From Chloroflexota bacterium (GTDB lineage Bacteria; Chloroflexota; Anaerolineae; Anaerolineales; Anaerolineaceae): a stretch of 40,242 nucleotides of DNA. Where the stretch lies: NCBI GenBank assembly GCA_012799995.1, contig JAAZKE010000016.1, positions 1-40,242 on the forward strand, given 5' to 3'. The position numbers were made by a program, and so were the translations under genes. The notes below the pieces were generated by a model, which saw nothing but the letters and a program-made list of their open reading frames with translations, made no database searches and was not told the origin of the DNA. The stretch's first letter is position 1; every line of letters begins with the position of its first letter. Positions 1-8,317 of this stretch are shown in pieces.

Positions 1-960
1 GAGGCAACGCTGTATCAGATCTGTATAGGAGTGTTCGTCAGTTCCGTATTTTCATCGCTTCTTGAGCCATCCTACAGGGCAACGGTGACTGATCTCCTCA
101 CCAAAGAGGAATATTCAAAGGCAAGCGGCATGGTGAGCATTGCAGGAAGCGCCAGGTACCTTATTTCACCCGTTATCGCGGGATTTTTGCTTACCGTAAG
201 CGACATAAAGCTGCTGCTGCTCATTGATATATGCACATTTTTCATAACAGCGGCCTGTACGGGTATCGTAAGAGCCGGTCTTAAGTCAAAAATGGCTGAA
301 AACAAGATGACTTTTGGGGAAAGCTTCAAGGAAGGGTGGAACTCCATAACGGGAAAGCGCGGTGTTTTTATTCTTATTATCGTTTCTTCTGTCATGACCT
401 GCTTTATGGGCACGATTCAGATCCTGTCGGAGCCGATGATTCTTGATTTCACAAACAGCCGTGTCCTTGGCATTGCCGAGACCATATGCGCATGCGGAAT
501 GCTCGTATCGAGTGTGATTATCGGGATCATGGGCTTAAAGAAACATTTCGCAAGGACACTCAGCGTTTCCCTGACTTTGGCAGGTCTTGCAATGGTCGGC
601 TTCGGCTTGAAAGAAAATATTTATCTGATCTGCTGTTTCGGATTTCTGTTTTTCTTTATGCTGCCTTTTGCCAATAACTGTTTGGATTATCTTGTCAGGA
701 CAAATATCGATGGCGACAGGCAGGGAAGAGCATGGGGACTGATAGGTTTCCTGTCGCAGACAGGTTATGTTGTGGCCTATGGATGCGTGGGCTTTTTGGC
801 AGATAAGATCGCGTTGATAAGGCAGACAGGTGTTGGAAGAGGCGCAGCAGATGTCATTATGATCTCGGGCGTGCTTCTTTCAATCGTTGCCGTGGCGCTG
901 TATCAGTTCAAAGATGTGAGGGATTTGGAGCAAAATGAAAAAACGGTTAATTCTCAATGA
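1..960 (+). CDS. MFS efflux transporter, N-terminus outside the window
   Basis: The reading frame is open from base 1, so the first codons lie off the window; 319 residues are visible. The protein has about nine hydrophobic helices, a charged central loop (around GLKSKMAENKMTFGESFKEG) and an arginine/glycine-rich loop near the end, as in MFS_3-type drug exporters of the MefA/macrolide-efflux kind. The frame continues 26 bp into the following ABC permease gene, so the two are translationally coupled and probably belong to one export operon with the ATPase that follows. The GTG at base 31 is only an internal codon. Family assignment is fairly sure; the substrate cannot be read from the sequence. 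Confidence 0.8.
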   Translation, partial: EATLYQICIGVFVSSVFSSLLEPSYRATVTDLLTKEEYSKASGMVSIAGSARYLISPVIAGFLLTVSDIKLLLLIDICTFFITAACTGIVRAGLKSKMAENKMTFGESFKEGWNSITGKRGVFILIIVSSVMTCFMGTIQILSEPMILDFTNSRVLGIAETICACGMLVSSVIIGIMGLKKHFARTLSVSLTLAGLAMVGFGLKENIYLICCFGFLFFFMLPFANNCLDYLVRTNIDGDRQGRAWGLIGFLSQTGYVVAYGCVGFLADKIALIRQTGVGRGAADVIMISGVLLSIVAVALYQFKDVRDLEQNEKTVNSQ

Positions 961-3205
961 TTTTAAGGCAAACAAGCTGGTCACGATATCGACCTGTATC
1001 TTTATGGCAGCTTCTGCAATGCTGCTTGGGCTTTCGATACTTCTGTTTGGAAGTCTTTCAAGCTCCATCGATAGTTTGATGGAAGAAGCTCAGACGCCGG
1101 ATTTTCTCCAGATGCATACCGGGAAAATCGATGAAGAAAGGATCGCCTTTTTTTCGGAAAACAGAAGCGACGTGGAAGCAATGCAGATAAGCAGATTCTT
1201 GAACCTGCAAAACTCCCAGTTAACGATTGGCGGAAATTCTCTTATTAACAACATGCAGGATAACGGACTATGCACTCAAAATCACTCGTTTGATTTTCTC
1301 ATTGATGCCGAAAATAATAAGATAAAGCCCAACCCGGGGGAAGTGTACGTCCCGGTCTGTTACAAAACGGAGTATGGACTTGAGACAGGGGACGTAATGC
1401 AGATAGGTACGGAAAAGCTGAGCGTTGCGGGATTTCTGAGAGATTCACAGATGAATTCAATGATGGCTTCTTCTAAGAGATTTCTGGTTAACGAAGCGGA
1501 CTATGAAAGATTATGGCCTCTTGGGAGTGAAGAGTACCTGATCGAATTTAAGCTTAAAGAGGGAAGTGATATTAATGCCTTCGCCACAGCATATGAGGAT
1601 GCAGATCTGCCTGGAAACGGCCCTACAATCACATATTCGCTGATCAAAATGATGAATGCGCTTTCCGATGGCATGATGATTCTGGTTATCTTGTTAGCCA
1701 GCGCTGTGGTCCTTTTTATATCCATCCTGTGCATCCGATATATGATCCTTACGCAACTTGAAAAGGATAAACGTGAAATTGGCATGCTCAAGGCGGTCGG
1801 CATTTCAAGGAAAGACATTCGCAGTCTGTATTTTTCAAAGTATCTGTTGCTGTCCGCGATCGGAGGCGTTGTCGGTGTCACAGCGGCAGCAATCGTTGCG
1901 GGGCCGTTGGGTACGCAGATACGGGAACTGTACGGTGATGCAGGCAATATGAGCCTGATCTATGCTTTGATGATTCTGGGTTCTCTTGCCGTGGAAGGAA
2001 TCATCCTATTATCCGTGTACCGCACGCTTGGCAAAATGGAAAAAATGTCTGCTGTCCAGGTTCTGTACGGTCATGGTGATTTTGGAAAAAAGAAAAACCT
2101 CTACCTGCCAATTGGCATTATCACCGCGGCAGCAGTATTTATGATTCTGGTGCCATGGAATATAGAAAGCACGATCTCAGCTCCGGAATTTGTCACCTAT
2201 ATGGGGATCGGGGAAAGTCAGATCCGAATCGATATCAGACAGACAGAAAATGTTGAGGTATCAGCAAATGCTGTTGCAAAAGAAATAGAGCAGGATGATC
2301 AGGTGCTGGATTATGCATTAATGCATACCGGCTCTTATAAGACTGTGCTGCCTGATGGAACTTCCTATAACCTGATGATCGAAAAAGGAGACCACAGCAG
2401 GTTTCCAGTGCGTTACATTGAAGGCCGATATCCTGACAACGTAGGTGAAATAGCATTGTCGATTCTGAATTCAAAAGAGATGAATGTCAATGCAGGCGAT
2501 ACGATTCTTGTCTATAAAGACCTGGGGGACAATCTCGCAGCCCCTGTATCCTGCAAAGTCAGCGGAATCTATTCGGATATCACAAACGGGGGCAAGACGG
2601 CAAAAGCCCGCTTTGACACTTTTGATGATAAGGCACCGGTTATGTGGAGCATAATCTATCTGTCCCTTAAGGATGAAAATCATGCCGATACATGGGTTAA
2701 GGATTACCAGGCAAAGTATTCCTCTCTTAATGACGGGATCAAGGTGGCAAAAATAGCGGATTACATTACAGGGACCTATGGACAGACGATTCGCAACATC
2801 CAAAAAGCAGCTGTCATGTCGGTCATCTCAGCATGTCTGATCCTTTTTGTGGTGATGTTGTTGCTCCTGCGCCTGGTGATCTGGAGAGAGCGAAACGACA
2901 GCTCGCTTAAGAAAGCGCTGGGATTTACATCAGCAGATATCAAAGAAGCGTATTTAAAGAAAACTTCTAAATATCTTTTACCCGGCATAGCGGTTGGCAT
3001 CTTTGCCGGAATCGTACCGGGACAAGGCCTGGCAGGCGTATTGTTATCCTCCATGGGAGCATACGGATTTCATTTCATCATTAATCCGATAGCGGTATTT
3101 GTGATTGCGCCTGCGGTAATCATAGTGGCAGCAGCCCTCGCAACCTGGGTGAGCCTTAAAGAAGTTGGCAGGATTTATGCGTATGAGTGCCTCAGAGCAA
3201 GTTAG
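935..3205 (+). CDS. ABC transporter permease, FtsX/MacB-type (756 aa)
   Basis: This is an integral membrane permease of the FtsX-like family. It has a first membrane helix at about residues 18-40, a large extracytoplasmic domain (about 45-240), three helices at about 245-365, a fourth at about 390-410, a second extracytoplasmic domain (about 415-610) and three C-terminal helices. That doubled FtsX layout is typical of LolCE/MacB-like or peptide-resistance exporters in Firmicutes. After the helix near 245-270 comes a motif (EKDKREIGMLKAVGIS) typical of the family's ATPase-coupling loop. It starts inside the end of the MFS gene, and its ATPase follows 34 bp downstream. The transported molecule is unknown; antimicrobial peptide or lipid export is an inference. 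Confidence 0.88.
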   Translation: MKKRLILNDFKANKLVTISTCIFMAASAMLLGLSILLFGSLSSSIDSLMEEAQTPDFLQMHTGKIDEERIAFFSENRSDVEAMQISRFLNLQNSQLTIGGNSLINNMQDNGLCTQNHSFDFLIDAENNKIKPNPGEVYVPVCYKTEYGLETGDVMQIGTEKLSVAGFLRDSQMNSMMASSKRFLVNEADYERLWPLGSEEYLIEFKLKEGSDINAFATAYEDADLPGNGPTITYSLIKMMNALSDGMMILVILLASAVVLFISILCIRYMILTQLEKDKREIGMLKAVGISRKDIRSLYFSKYLLLSAIGGVVGVTAAAIVAGPLGTQIRELYGDAGNMSLIYALMILGSLAVEGIILLSVYRTLGKMEKMSAVQVLYGHGDFGKKKNLYLPIGIITAAAVFMILVPWNIESTISAPEFVTYMGIGESQIRIDIRQTENVEVSANAVAKEIEQDDQVLDYALMHTGSYKTVLPDGTSYNLMIEKGDHSRFPVRYIEGRYPDNVGEIALSILNSKEMNVNAGDTILVYKDLGDNLAAPVSCKVSGIYSDITNGGKTAKARFDTFDDKAPVMWSIIYLSLKDENHADTWVKDYQAKYSSLNDGIKVAKIADYITGTYGQTIRNIQKAAVMSVISACLILFVVMLLLLRLVIWRERNDSSLKKALGFTSADIKEAYLKKTSKYLLPGIAVGIFAGIVPGQGLAGVLLSSMGAYGFHFIINPIAVFVIAPAVIIVAAALATWVSLKEVGRIYAYECLRAS

Positions 3206-3239
3206 GATAATTCCTCAATTAAAGAGAAAAGAGAGATTT

Positions 3240-3974
3240 ATGAGCGAAATATTAAAAGTCAGAAATTTAAGCAAAGGGAACATTCTTAAAAAGATCAGCT
3301 TTGAAATGCAGGAAGGGGAAATGATCGCAATCATGGGGCCTTCGGGGTCCGGCAAATCAACCCTTCTTTATAACGTGTCCGGAATGGATCAGGCGGATGA
3401 AGGGGAGGTCCTGCTTGGCAGTACGGAAATCGTCAGCCTGAGTGAAGATGAGAAAGCCCGTTTAAGACTGTCAAAAATGGGGTTTGTATTTCAACAGATG
3501 AATGTATTGGCAAACTTGAACTTAATCGACAATATTGTTTTACCGGCAGTTCATGCGAACAAGAAACAAAAGCGGGAGCTTTATCAACGCGCACAAGCCC
3601 TGATGGATGATTTTCATATAGGAGATCTTGCCGAAAGAAGAGTTAATGAAGTATCTGGCGGAGAGCTGCAGAGAGCATGCATCTGTCGCAGCATGATGAT
3701 GAAACCTGAAATCATATTTGCGGATGAACCTACCGGAGCTTTAAATCAGGCTGCCGCCACGGATGTAATTGAGGCATTTTTAAAGATCAACCGTGAAGGG
3801 ACATCAGTACTGATGGTCACCCATGACAGTAAAGTAGCCGGAATGTGCGAGAGGATCTTATATATCCTGGATGGCGAGATCAAGGGCGAACTCAAACTTG
3901 GGAAATACACGCAGGATGACGCTAAAGAACGCGAGAAAAGAACGTCTCGGTGGCTTAATGAGATGGGGTGGTGA
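3240..3974 (+). CDS. ABC transporter ATP-binding protein, LolD/MacB-type (244 aa)
   Basis: This is the nucleotide-binding subunit for the preceding permease. Walker A (GPSGSGKST, about residues 33-41), Q-loop, signature VSGGELQRA, Walker B with the catalytic Glu (FADEPTGALN) and the H-loop (VTHDS) are all present, so it should be an active ATPase. The frame is open further upstream, but the ATG at 3240 is preferred: it follows a purine-rich stretch (AAAGAGAAAAGAGAG) and gives the usual N-terminus MSEILKVRNLSK. Length and motif spacing are normal for the LolD/MacB/FtsE group. With the permease it would form a mechanotransmission-type exporter. Substrate unknown. Confidence 0.9.
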   Translation: MSEILKVRNLSKGNILKKISFEMQEGEMIAIMGPSGSGKSTLLYNVSGMDQADEGEVLLGSTEIVSLSEDEKARLRLSKMGFVFQQMNVLANLNLIDNIVLPAVHANKKQKRELYQRAQALMDDFHIGDLAERRVNEVSGGELQRACICRSMMMKPEIIFADEPTGALNQAAATDVIEAFLKINREGTSVLMVTHDSKVAGMCERILYILDGEIKGELKLGKYTQDDAKEREKRTSRWLNEMGW

Positions 3975-4202
3975 CCGGCAAAACTGACAGAGAACATCAA
4001 GAAATAATCGGGCAGGAAATGATCATGCCCGGATTGATTCCTATTAACGATTGCAAAAAAACAGTCGCCTGGGGATATGTAAAAGTTTTTAAGGAGGGTC
4101 ACTTTCTTCAGGGAAACAGACAATTCGTTAACAGGACGGCCGGTATAATGCTCTTAACGTTCATAATCCATCACCCAAAAAGACTCCCAAAGGAGACCAC
4201 GT

Positions 4203-5027
4203 ATGCAGGAGATTGAAGTTACAAAAAAACAAATCATCCAAACCCTGTCTCTAGTCTGGCTGGCATGGTTCACAGGGAACCTCTGCGCCAATGCGCTTTT
4301 TTACCTTGGTGCTGATTTTAAAACGCAATTGCCCGGCGACCTTCAGGCTATCACCTATCACTGGGGCACACTTGTTTACTTCATAACCGTCGCCATTGTC
4401 GGCATTGTCTCAAGTCATTACTTTATCGAAAACTGGAAGCTGCCGATCAGTTTATGGCCAAAAAAAATCACATCACGCTTTATCATCCTCAGTCTGCTTT
4501 TATTCGCTATGTTCATCGGCTTGGGAATAATGGCCATCAGCCAGGATCATCAGCTTCCTTTAGGCGACGTTTTCTCCGGGAGTTTTGCTTATCTCATCTC
4601 TCCGCTTGTCCTGCTTCTACCTACGATGATCGCCTATACAATCATGTGGTATGGCCTGTTCCTGCAAGGCTTGATCAGGGTATTTGGCAATACTGTACGC
4701 GGAAAGGTGCTTTCTGTATTGCTGACATCTTTTGTTTATGCCATCTATCATTTTGCCAGCATCGATGAAATCCACAGTTTTGCCGCTATGACTGAGGAGA
4801 TTCTCATCACTTTCGGCATCAGCATTATCATTAGTGGCTATGTTTTGATCTGCAAAAGTCTCTTAATGGCTTTCTTTGCGAATCTGATGTTAAACTTTCT
4901 CATTTTCTCGCCTGTCGATTCTTTCCACACATCTCCTAAGAACTGGATTTTTGCCTACACCATTGTAGTTCTGCTGTTATTTCTTTATGATTTTGCATGG
5001 AAAAGGCAAAATCCGGATGAGAGATAA
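4203..5027 (+). CDS. Polytopic membrane protein, CPBP-like without catalytic glutamates (274 aa)
   Basis: About seven to eight hydrophobic helices span the protein. A helix ending in SFVYAIYHFAS resembles motif 2 of CPBP (CAAX protease/bacteriocin-processing) membrane proteins, and the preceding helix (MIAYTIMWYGLFLQGLIRVFG) sits where the EExxxR motif should be, but no paired glutamates are seen. It may therefore be a non-proteolytic CPBP relative or an unrelated membrane protein. The start ATG has a good ribosome site (AAGGAGACC, 4 bases upstream). It follows the ABC operon after 228 bp of sequence without a convincing gene. Function unknown. Confidence 0.7.
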   Translation: MQEIEVTKKQIIQTLSLVWLAWFTGNLCANALFYLGADFKTQLPGDLQAITYHWGTLVYFITVAIVGIVSSHYFIENWKLPISLWPKKITSRFIILSLLLFAMFIGLGIMAISQDHQLPLGDVFSGSFAYLISPLVLLLPTMIAYTIMWYGLFLQGLIRVFGNTVRGKVLSVLLTSFVYAIYHFASIDEIHSFAAMTEEILITFGISIIISGYVLICKSLLMAFFANLMLNFLIFSPVDSFHTSPKNWIFAYTIVVLLLFLYDFAWKRQNPDER

Positions 5028-5030
5028 TGC

Positions 5031-5052
5031 AGATATGAGGTTTATCATATCT
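5031..5052. terminator. Hairpin between convergent genes
   Basis: AGATATGA, a six-base loop and TCATATCT form a perfect 8-bp stem in the 51-bp gap between two convergent genes. There is no strong T-run, so its strength as a terminator is uncertain. Confidence 0.4.
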
Positions 5053-5078
5053 CTCCAGTATTAATAAACAGATTCCAC

Positions 5079-5450
5079 TTATGTTATTTTCCAAACATAA
5101 GCTTGCCAAAAGATAAGAACGTTGACGACAAGGCTCAGGAAAATGAGAAATGCGTCATACCACGACTGATAACTGGGCAATCCAACGAGGTTTAAAAGAA
5201 ACATAAGCAGGGTGACGATTAAATTGAACCAGCGCAGAATGTTCCCGCCAAGTAAAAGGTTTAATATCATCATCAAAATGGGAATAAACATGAAAGCGGC
5301 AATTCCCAGATACAAAGGCTGGCTTGCTTTTTGACCGAAGAGTTCTCCAGGCTTCACATCTCCGCTATACACCCGTAAAACATCCCCCAAAAGATAGGTA
5401 AACATCAGAGCTGCCCAGAGCCCTGTTAATATCGTTTTTGCTCGTTCCAT
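5079..5450 (-). CDS. Small four-helix membrane protein, DUF6326-like (123 aa)
   Basis: Four hydrophobic segments (about residues 8-25, 46-66, 72-92 and 98-118) make up nearly the whole protein. The early YLLGDVLRVYSGD segment resembles the DUF6326 family of small membrane proteins, whose function is not established. The gene overlaps the end of the upstream oxidoreductase gene by 25 bp, so it is the last gene of a three-gene operon led by a TetR regulator. By context it may take part in resistance to a compound sensed by the regulator; that is inference. Confidence 0.72.
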   Translation of the reverse strand: MERAKTILTGLWAALMFTYLLGDVLRVYSGDVKPGELFGQKASQPLYLGIAAFMFIPILMMILNLLLGGNILRWFNLIVTLLMFLLNLVGLPSYQSWYDAFLIFLSLVVNVLIFWQAYVWKIT

Positions 5451-6397
5451 TGTTCTGCCTCCTTCTCACTGATGGCAATGACGACACTACCGGACTTGTG
5501 GCCGGATTCGACATACTTATGAGCTTCTCTTATGGTATCCAGGGTATAGCAGCGATCAATTAAGGGTTTTATTTTTCCCTGCTCAAGCCATTCCGTCAAT
5601 TGGAGCAGGTAGTCATTTTTCTCTGCGGTCAGGCTCTTTGTGCTGACGAATCTTCCCTCTTTTGAAAGGAGCGATAAAAGCTCTGATTTCCTGTATTTCC
5701 CAGTGCTGTCAAAAATCAAATCATACTTAATCCCGGAAGAAGTTAATGATTGTGTCTGGTAATCGATGATTTGATCCGCCCCAAGCTCTTTGGCAGTCTC
5801 GATTTTACTGCTGCTGCACACAACTGCAACATAAGCGCCGAAGATTCGGGCAATCTGTAAGGCAAAACTGCCTACACTTCCGCAAGCGCCGATGACCATG
5901 ACATGCTCAGCCTGTTCAATTTTCCCTTTTAATAAGAGATCCAAAGCAGCCATTCCTCCTATCGGGACAGAGGCCGCTTCGCCAAAAGAAATGCTTTCCG
6001 GCATTTTCCCCAGCACACAACCCTTCTTTTCTTCCGGCACAGCGATGAACTCAGCATAGCTTCCGGCTTTAAGCCCGCTTGTAGTTCCATATATCTTATC
6101 CCCTGCTTTGAATCGCTTTACACCATCACCGCAAGCTGAAACAGTGCCGGCAAATTCATGGCCAAGAATTTGCTTCTTTGGTTTTAGAAGACCCAAAACC
6201 AGTCTTCCTGGAATATAGTAGAGTGGCGGAAAATCGGAAGAGCGCATACGGACATCACCGGAAGTGACAGTCGTAGCTTCGATTTTAATGAGAAGTTCTG
6301 AACTGGTAATGACAGGTATGGGCAATTCAGTCAAGCGGAGTACGGAGGGTGAACCGTACTTTTCGTATATTACGGCTTTCATCTTTTTATCAGGCAT
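5426..6397 (-). CDS. Zinc-independent MDR-family NAD(P)H oxidoreductase (quinone reductase-like, 323 aa)
   Basis: This is a medium-chain dehydrogenase/reductase of the quinone oxidoreductase branch. An N-terminal GroES-like domain (about residues 6-120, with the GHEFAGTV motif) is followed by a Rossmann fold with the nucleotide-binding motif VIGACGSVGSFALQIA (about 167-182). The structural-zinc cysteines of classical alcohol dehydrogenases are absent. It would use NAD(P)H to reduce quinones or other alpha,beta-unsaturated carbonyls in the cytoplasm. The start at 6397 has AAGGAG eight bases upstream and overlaps the TetR stop by 8 bp. It is probably controlled by that regulator. The substrate is not determinable. 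Confidence 0.87.
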   Translation of the reverse strand: MPDKKMKAVIYEKYGSPSVLRLTELPIPVITSSELLIKIEATTVTSGDVRMRSSDFPPLYYIPGRLVLGLLKPKKQILGHEFAGTVSACGDGVKRFKAGDKIYGTTSGLKAGSYAEFIAVPEEKKGCVLGKMPESISFGEAASVPIGGMAALDLLLKGKIEQAEHVMVIGACGSVGSFALQIARIFGAYVAVVCSSSKIETAKELGADQIIDYQTQSLTSSGIKYDLIFDSTGKYRKSELLSLLSKEGRFVSTKSLTAEKNDYLLQLTEWLEQGKIKPLIDRCYTLDTIREAHKYVESGHKSGSVVIAISEKEAEQWNEQKRY

Positions 6398-7037
6398 TGC
6401 TTAATCTCCTTTCGTTGATTAATTTCATTTCCAATCCCTTAAGAATCGTCTGAATACCGGAAACAAAATCCTGTTTCCCGTCATAACTTCTTTGTAAAAG
6501 GATAAGACTCAGTTGATGCATGGCGGGATAATCCTTCTGGGGCAAATCGGGGAGCATCTCTTCTGTCGTGCTTTGATAGTCCTCAGCTTGAATAGGGAAC
6601 TGCAATTCAATCAAGGTAAAGCCATAAATATAACTATCAAAGTAATTGAGAATCTGATCTGCTTCCGGGAGCGTGAAACCAGCGTAGTGAAGACATGCAA
6701 GTGAACGGTCAATATAGCAGAGCATGGATGAGCCACTGTTAATTCGGCTCAGCAAAGGCATGAGAGACCAGGGATTTTCTAAAAATACCTGATGAGCCGA
6801 CTCGGCACGCTTGAGCATTTCCCTCTGCCAGTTTTCATTTTTCTGCGGCAAGGTGATCTGTGATACGACATCGTCCAATAAAAGATCAATTAAATGGTCT
6901 TTGTTTTTAATGTGATTATAGAGAGACATCGCTTTCACATTAAGTTTGTCAGCCAGCTTGCGCATGGAAAGCTTTTCAAGCCCATCTGCCTGAACGATTT
7001 TTTTTGCTGCCTGTAGAATTGATTCTTGTGATAACAA
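6390..7037 (-). CDS. TetR/AcrR-family transcriptional repressor (215 aa)
   Basis: A TetR-type helix-turn-helix fills about residues 3-50 (KLSMRKLADKLNVKAMSLYNHI), followed by an all-helical ligand-binding domain of the TetR_C type. A TTG start at 7037 is chosen because GGAGG lies eight bases upstream; the GTG at 7046 overlaps that ribosome site and is unlikely. It heads a three-gene operon with overlapping cistrons (oxidoreductase, small membrane protein). A clear palindrome at 7058-7072 is a probable autoregulatory operator. Likely role: ligand-released repressor of its own operon. Confidence 0.9.
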   Translation of the reverse strand: MLSQESILQAAKKIVQADGLEKLSMRKLADKLNVKAMSLYNHIKNKDHLIDLLLDDVVSQITLPQKNENWQREMLKRAESAHQVFLENPWSLMPLLSRINSGSSMLCYIDRSLACLHYAGFTLPEADQILNYFDSYIYGFTLIELQFPIQAEDYQSTTEEMLPDLPQKDYPAMHQLSLILLQRSYDGKQDFVSGIQTILKGLEMKLINERRLSNA

Positions 7038-7057
7038 TAGAAACACCTCCGAAGTTA

Positions 7058-7072
7058 ACTTACACTGTAAGT
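7058..7072. promoter_or_regulatory. Probable TetR operator
   Basis: ACTTACACTGTAAGT is a 15-base palindrome, perfect but for its central base. It lies 21 bp upstream of the TetR start and just before its ribosome site. Sites of the form TTAC-N3-GTAA are common TetR/AcrR operators. It sits in the divergent gap between the TetR operon and the gene at 7230. Confidence 0.7.
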
Positions 7073-7229
7073 ATAGTGCAAAATCATATAATCATCAATA
7101 GCCTTTTCCAGGTTATTTGTGATTTGCAGTATTCTCTACAATGAAGCTAAATATGAACAATGTAGTTGAAATAGCAGAATACAGTAAATAAGTTTTGAGA
7201 GCAAATAAAAATTATTCGAGGTAATTGAG

Positions 7230-7598
7230 ATGGATATAAAGCTATTTTGGAAAGATGTGTTATCGCAAAATCAAAAGTCTTTATATGGTTATTTTCATGA
7301 AGATGCGATTATTCGCTGGCATTGTAGCAATGAGCAGTTTACAGTTTCGGAATATATCAGGGCAAATTGTGAATACCCCGGACAATGGGCTGGTGAAATT
7401 GAACGTATTGAAAAAACAGCGGATTCATTAATAACAGCTGTGAGAGTTTTTCCAAAGGATAAAAGTTCATCATTCCATGTTGTAAGCTTCTGTAAAATAG
7501 AGAGTGGCTTAATTGTCGAGATGGATGAATATTGGTCGGATGATGGTGCTGCTCCTGAATGGAGATGCAGGATGAACATAGGAAAACCTATCCGATAA
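7230..7598 (+). CDS. NTF2-like/SnoaL-like domain protein (122 aa)
   Basis: The whole protein is one cone-shaped NTF2-like fold by pattern: an N-terminal helix with a FHEDAIIRWH motif, a middle strand-rich part and the typical C-terminal EMDEYWSDDGAAPEWR segment. Such proteins bind small hydrophobic ligands or act as isomerases, dehydratases or stress proteins; the specific role is unknown. It is divergent from the TetR operon. A weak GAGG lies nine bases before the ATG. AT-rich codon use matches the surrounding accessory genes. Confidence 0.75.
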   Translation: MDIKLFWKDVLSQNQKSLYGYFHEDAIIRWHCSNEQFTVSEYIRANCEYPGQWAGEIERIEKTADSLITAVRVFPKDKSSSFHVVSFCKIESGLIVEMDEYWSDDGAAPEWRCRMNIGKPIR

Positions 7599-7682
7599 AT
7601 CTTAAATTCGTCGATATTAATTGAATCGTCTCATTGCATGGCCCAAGTCATATCAATATACTTAGGTCAGGAGGAAAATAAA

Positions 7683-8162
7683 ATGGCCAATGAAGACAGG
7701 AAAGATTTTAATGTTATGCTGCATGATCGCAAAGACATGCCGAAATTTCAAACAATCACAGATAAGGCAAGTATTGAAAAGTATGGTGGGAACAGAATGT
7801 ACTTTGCTCCACCAATTGATTATGACGCTGTAATGAAAATGATTCCGTGCGGAAAAGTCATCACCGTCGGAAAAATACGCGAGTATTTTGCAATTAAATC
7901 AGGGACAGATTTTACCGAGCCAATTACAGCGGGTGTTTTTGTGTCTATTGCTGCATGGGCAAGTCACCAACGGGAAAAGGACAAAACTCCTTTCTGGAGA
8001 ACGCTGAAAGCGAATGGCGAACTGAATGAGAAATATCCCGGAGGCGCAATGGCACAAAAAGAAAAGCTGGAAGCGGAGGGACACACGATAATCCAAAAAG
8101 GCAGGAAGAACATCAGATACTATGTTAAAGATTATGAGCGTGTTCTCTTTGAACTAAAATAA
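7683..8162 (+). CDS. Alkyltransferase-like (MGMT DNA-binding domain) protein (159 aa)
   Basis: The central part (about residues 45-130) matches the helix-turn-helix DNA-binding domain of O6-methylguanine methyltransferases: IPCGKVITVGKIREYF corresponds to the IPYGKVxTYGxIA segment, and TPFWRTLKANGEL ... YPGG to the stretch after the active site. The PCHR alkyl-acceptor motif is missing; the aligned part reads TPFWR. It is therefore more likely an alkyltransferase-like protein, which flags damaged DNA, than an enzyme. The ATG at 7683 is chosen for the strong CAGGAGG before it; the frame upstream to 7638 has no such support. A true Ogt is encoded at 20.2-20.7 kb. Confidence 0.7.
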   Translation: MANEDRKDFNVMLHDRKDMPKFQTITDKASIEKYGGNRMYFAPPIDYDAVMKMIPCGKVITVGKIREYFAIKSGTDFTEPITAGVFVSIAAWASHQREKDKTPFWRTLKANGELNEKYPGGAMAQKEKLEAEGHTIIQKGRKNIRYYVKDYERVLFELK

Positions 8163-8204
8163 ACAAATATAAATTTCCTGATCCATAAGCATTGAAAGAA
8201 AGCA

Positions 8205-8241
8205 CCAAACCTGTCATTTGCGGTGCAAATGACAGGTTTGG
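8205..8241. terminator. Long perfect hairpin between convergent genes
   Basis: A 17-bp perfect stem (CCAAACCTGTCATTTGC and its complement) closes a three-base loop. It lies between the 3' ends of two convergent genes and probably ends transcription from both sides, though neither side has a good T-run. Its length is unusual for a simple terminator. Confidence 0.55.
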
Positions 8242-8317
8242 CATTTGTGTAGAGAAGTTAAGCAGTGCAAAAGCTGGGAAGAATCTATCAAACGCTATAT
8301 GCTCACCTGTGCAACTT

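Noticed and set aside
3968..4216. 82-codon plus-strand frame between the ABC operon and the next membrane protein
   Set aside because: It starts at a GTG without a clear ribosome site, has no recognisable pattern and overlaps the next gene, whose own start is well supported.
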